Below are positions 50,934-52,338 of a stretch of DNA of 52,338 nt, one piece after another (the first letter of the stretch is position 1; each line of letters begins with the position of its first letter). The translations under genes and the position numbers were made by a program. Below the pieces are notes generated by a model. It saw nothing but the letters and a program-made list of their open reading frames with translations, ran no database searches and had not been told where the DNA came from. The DNA is from Negativicutes bacterium (lineage in GTDB: Bacteria > Bacillota > Negativicutes > Anaeromusales > Anaeromusaceae): contig SAAJ01000020.1 in the NCBI GenBank assembly GCA_009929485.1, positions 1 to 52,338 on the forward strand, written 5' to 3'.

Positions 50934-52338
50934 TCATAGCACAGAAGTAAATGTAGTCCACTCTGGCTCTCGCAAAAAGACGTTTACTATTTCTATTTCT
51001 CTAGGAATCAATACGTTTAAAAGACGTATTTCATCACTTAGCATGCAGTAGTAGTAACTTTCAGCATACCACCATTTTTCTTCAATTCTTGTCCATTTTG
51101 TATCTACCAAAGTAAAGCCTGAAATTTTTCCATAGTATAGGAATTTGATTTGCTGCGGATCGATAGCGTTGCTATCAAAAGAAAATTGCGCAGACTGTTT
51201 ATAAATGAGCCCCCGTGTACACTTTTGAAAAAAATTCGAAGTAATTTCTAATGCCACACCACTTTCCTGATTAGCAACGGAAAATCTTGCAACCCCGTTC
51301 TGAACATACGCATCATTAGTCCAACTTGTCTCGCCCTGTGTACCTATTAGTTTAGTTTCCGGCAAAACAGTCCCTAGCTTGTTTTTATTAATAATCTTTA
51401 AATCTAAAGGGTTAATGTCTTGAAACATAATCTCTTGCATAACCCTATTTAATTCAGCTATTTCTTGCTTTGTCTTCTGCAAATACCGCAAAATACTAGG
51501 ATCTTCTTCTTCGTTTAAATCATAATCTTCAAACTCGGAATCCAATCTATATTTTTCTTTGCTTCCTTCCCAAAAATCAGCCTTCCCGCGTCGGCGCTTT
51601 ATTTCCCATTCTGCACGAGACTTTGTGAGGTAGTGATTTATTTGAAATTTTTCATGGGTTATATGCGAATGAATAGGGGATTTGACAATTCCATGCTGTA
51701 CATCCACTAAATTTCCTGAAAGAAAAGTACTAGTATGAATATCAGGAGTCTTAATCTTGTCGGTTTTTGCTAGCGTTTTAACATGCCGATTAATCGCAGC
51801 TTTTCGACTGCATTTTGTAAATCGCTCCATAACGAGACCGATTGTCTTTATCTGACGCCCAGAAGAGCCAAATACATTCCAATTAATCGCCAAACCAGCT
51901 TCATTTTCAAATTCTTTTAGGCCCTCAACAATTGAATTTGCAGACAAAGGAACTATCATTTCATCACAATCAATAATAGCTAACCATTGGCAGCATTTCC
52001 TAAAGTGGAGCAATGCATGCTCATAGGCACATTTTTGCGAATTAACATTTGGACGGCTTGGCCAGTTAATTAACGTAACAATCCCAGCTCTAGCAAAACA
52101 TTTCAGTATTCCATCGCTTTCATCTGTGGAATCATTCGTGTATAAGTAAAAGTGCTCTACGCCAACAACTCGATGATAAGCAATCCATTCGATGACGTAG
52201 GGGGCTTCATTCTTCAAAATCGCAACAACTGCTAATTTAAAACTCAACTTTCGCAGCAGGAAATTGGGAAATAAGCCTTGATGTAATTGGGCAAGGCCGC
52301 CATCCAGTTGTATAGTTGCTTTTCGATGAAAGCAGAAA
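50934..52338 (-). CDS. Glycosyltransferase family 92/2-like protein, probably truncated by the window edge
   Basis: GT-A-type glycosyltransferase read on the minus strand. The catalytic N-terminal part has 'LAVVAILKNEAPYVIEWIAYHRVVGVEHFYLYTNDSTDES' spread over its start, then 'WLAIIDCDEMIVP' (DxD) and 'AINWNVFGSSGR', typical of the GT92/DUF23-like glycosyltransferases of surface polysaccharide loci. 'HYLTKSRAEWEIKRRRGKADFW' is also characteristic. About 160 C-terminal residues form a separate unassigned beta-rich region. The first standard start in the window is TTG at 52247 with no ribosome site. The frame stays open to the right edge ('LLRKLSFKLAVVAI'), so the 5' end probably lies outside. 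AT-rich. It converges on the secretion locus. Confidence 0.72.
   Translation of the reverse strand, partial: FCFHRKATIQLDGGLAQLHQGLFPNFLLRKLSFKLAVVAILKNEAPYVIEWIAYHRVVGVEHFYLYTNDSTDESDGILKCFARAGIVTLINWPSRPNVNSQKCAYEHALLHFRKCCQWLAIIDCDEMIVPLSANSIVEGLKEFENEAGLAINWNVFGSSGRQIKTIGLVMERFTKCSRKAAINRHVKTLAKTDKIKTPDIHTSTFLSGNLVDVQHGIVKSPIHSHITHEKFQINHYLTKSRAEWEIKRRRGKADFWEGSKEKYRLDSEFEDYDLNEEEDPSILRYLQKTKQEIAELNRVMQEIMFQDINPLDLKIINKNKLGTVLPETKLIGTQGETSWTNDAYVQNGVARFSVANQESGVALEITSNFFQKCTRGLIYKQSAQFSFDSNAIDPQQIKFLYYGKISGFTLVDTKWTRIEEKWWYAESYYYCMLSDEIRLLNVLIPREIEIVNVFLREPEWTTFTSVL

Overview
The window reads as the lipopolysaccharide (LPS) and cell-surface locus of a diderm member of the Firmicutes. An LptD-type outer-membrane gene, ADP-heptose synthesis, four family-9 (heptosyltransferase-type) genes and O-antigen genes all point to an LPS-bearing outer membrane. 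Strong AGGAGG-type ribosome sites and TATAAT promoters look Firmicute. Together these suggest the class Negativicutes, probably a Sporomusaceae-like organism; the taxon is an inference and no marker gene here fixes it. Apart from one minus-strand glycosyltransferase at the right end, every gene lies on the + strand.

Region 1 (1-13.6 kb) is inner-core LPS: lptD, a divergent heptokinase-like gene with a separate nucleotidyltransferase, heptosyltransferases, a WaaE-like glycosyltransferase, a lipid kinase, a zinc-phospholipase-C-like protein, gmhA and a canonical heptokinase. Its intergenic gaps hold an unusual dispersed repeat system. Purine-rich units point right on the left of each gap and left on the right, around a different core repeat, so several gaps are several-hundred-base imperfect palindromes.

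Region 2 (13.6-25.7 kb) is GC-rich and tightly coupled: hldD, a fourth heptosyltransferase, an unassigned glycosyltransferase-like gene, O-antigen ligase, gmd and fcl (GDP-fucose), a WbaP-type initiating transferase, a rhamnosyltransferase-like gene and the four dTDP-rhamnose genes. Region 3 (25.7-32 kb) becomes abruptly AT-rich and encodes an ABC-dependent O-antigen exporter (Wzm/Wzt with a glycan-binding tail), a methyltransferase with a coiled coil, and a two-domain glycosyltransferase. This suggests an O-polysaccharide capped by methylation and exported by the Wzm/Wzt route.

Region 4 (32-36.5 kb) is a four-gene acylation module: SGNH-like membrane protein, MBOAT acyltransferase, acyl carrier protein and a KASIII-like thiolase-fold enzyme. 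It has the layout of the Dlt D-alanylation system with the ligase replaced by a ketoacyl-synthase-type enzyme.

Region 5 (36.5-50.9 kb) is a type I secretion locus: a 1077-residue RTX protein with its own promoter, leader and strong terminator; an orphan AAA ATPase; an ABC-HlyD-ABC exporter set; and a 1052-residue protein with a GT4-like front and an O-GlcNAc-transferase/HMW1C-like back. The layout recalls S-layer loci in which an RTX protein is secreted by type I secretion and bound to O-antigen. A bidirectional terminator separates it from a convergent glycosyltransferase that runs off the right edge.
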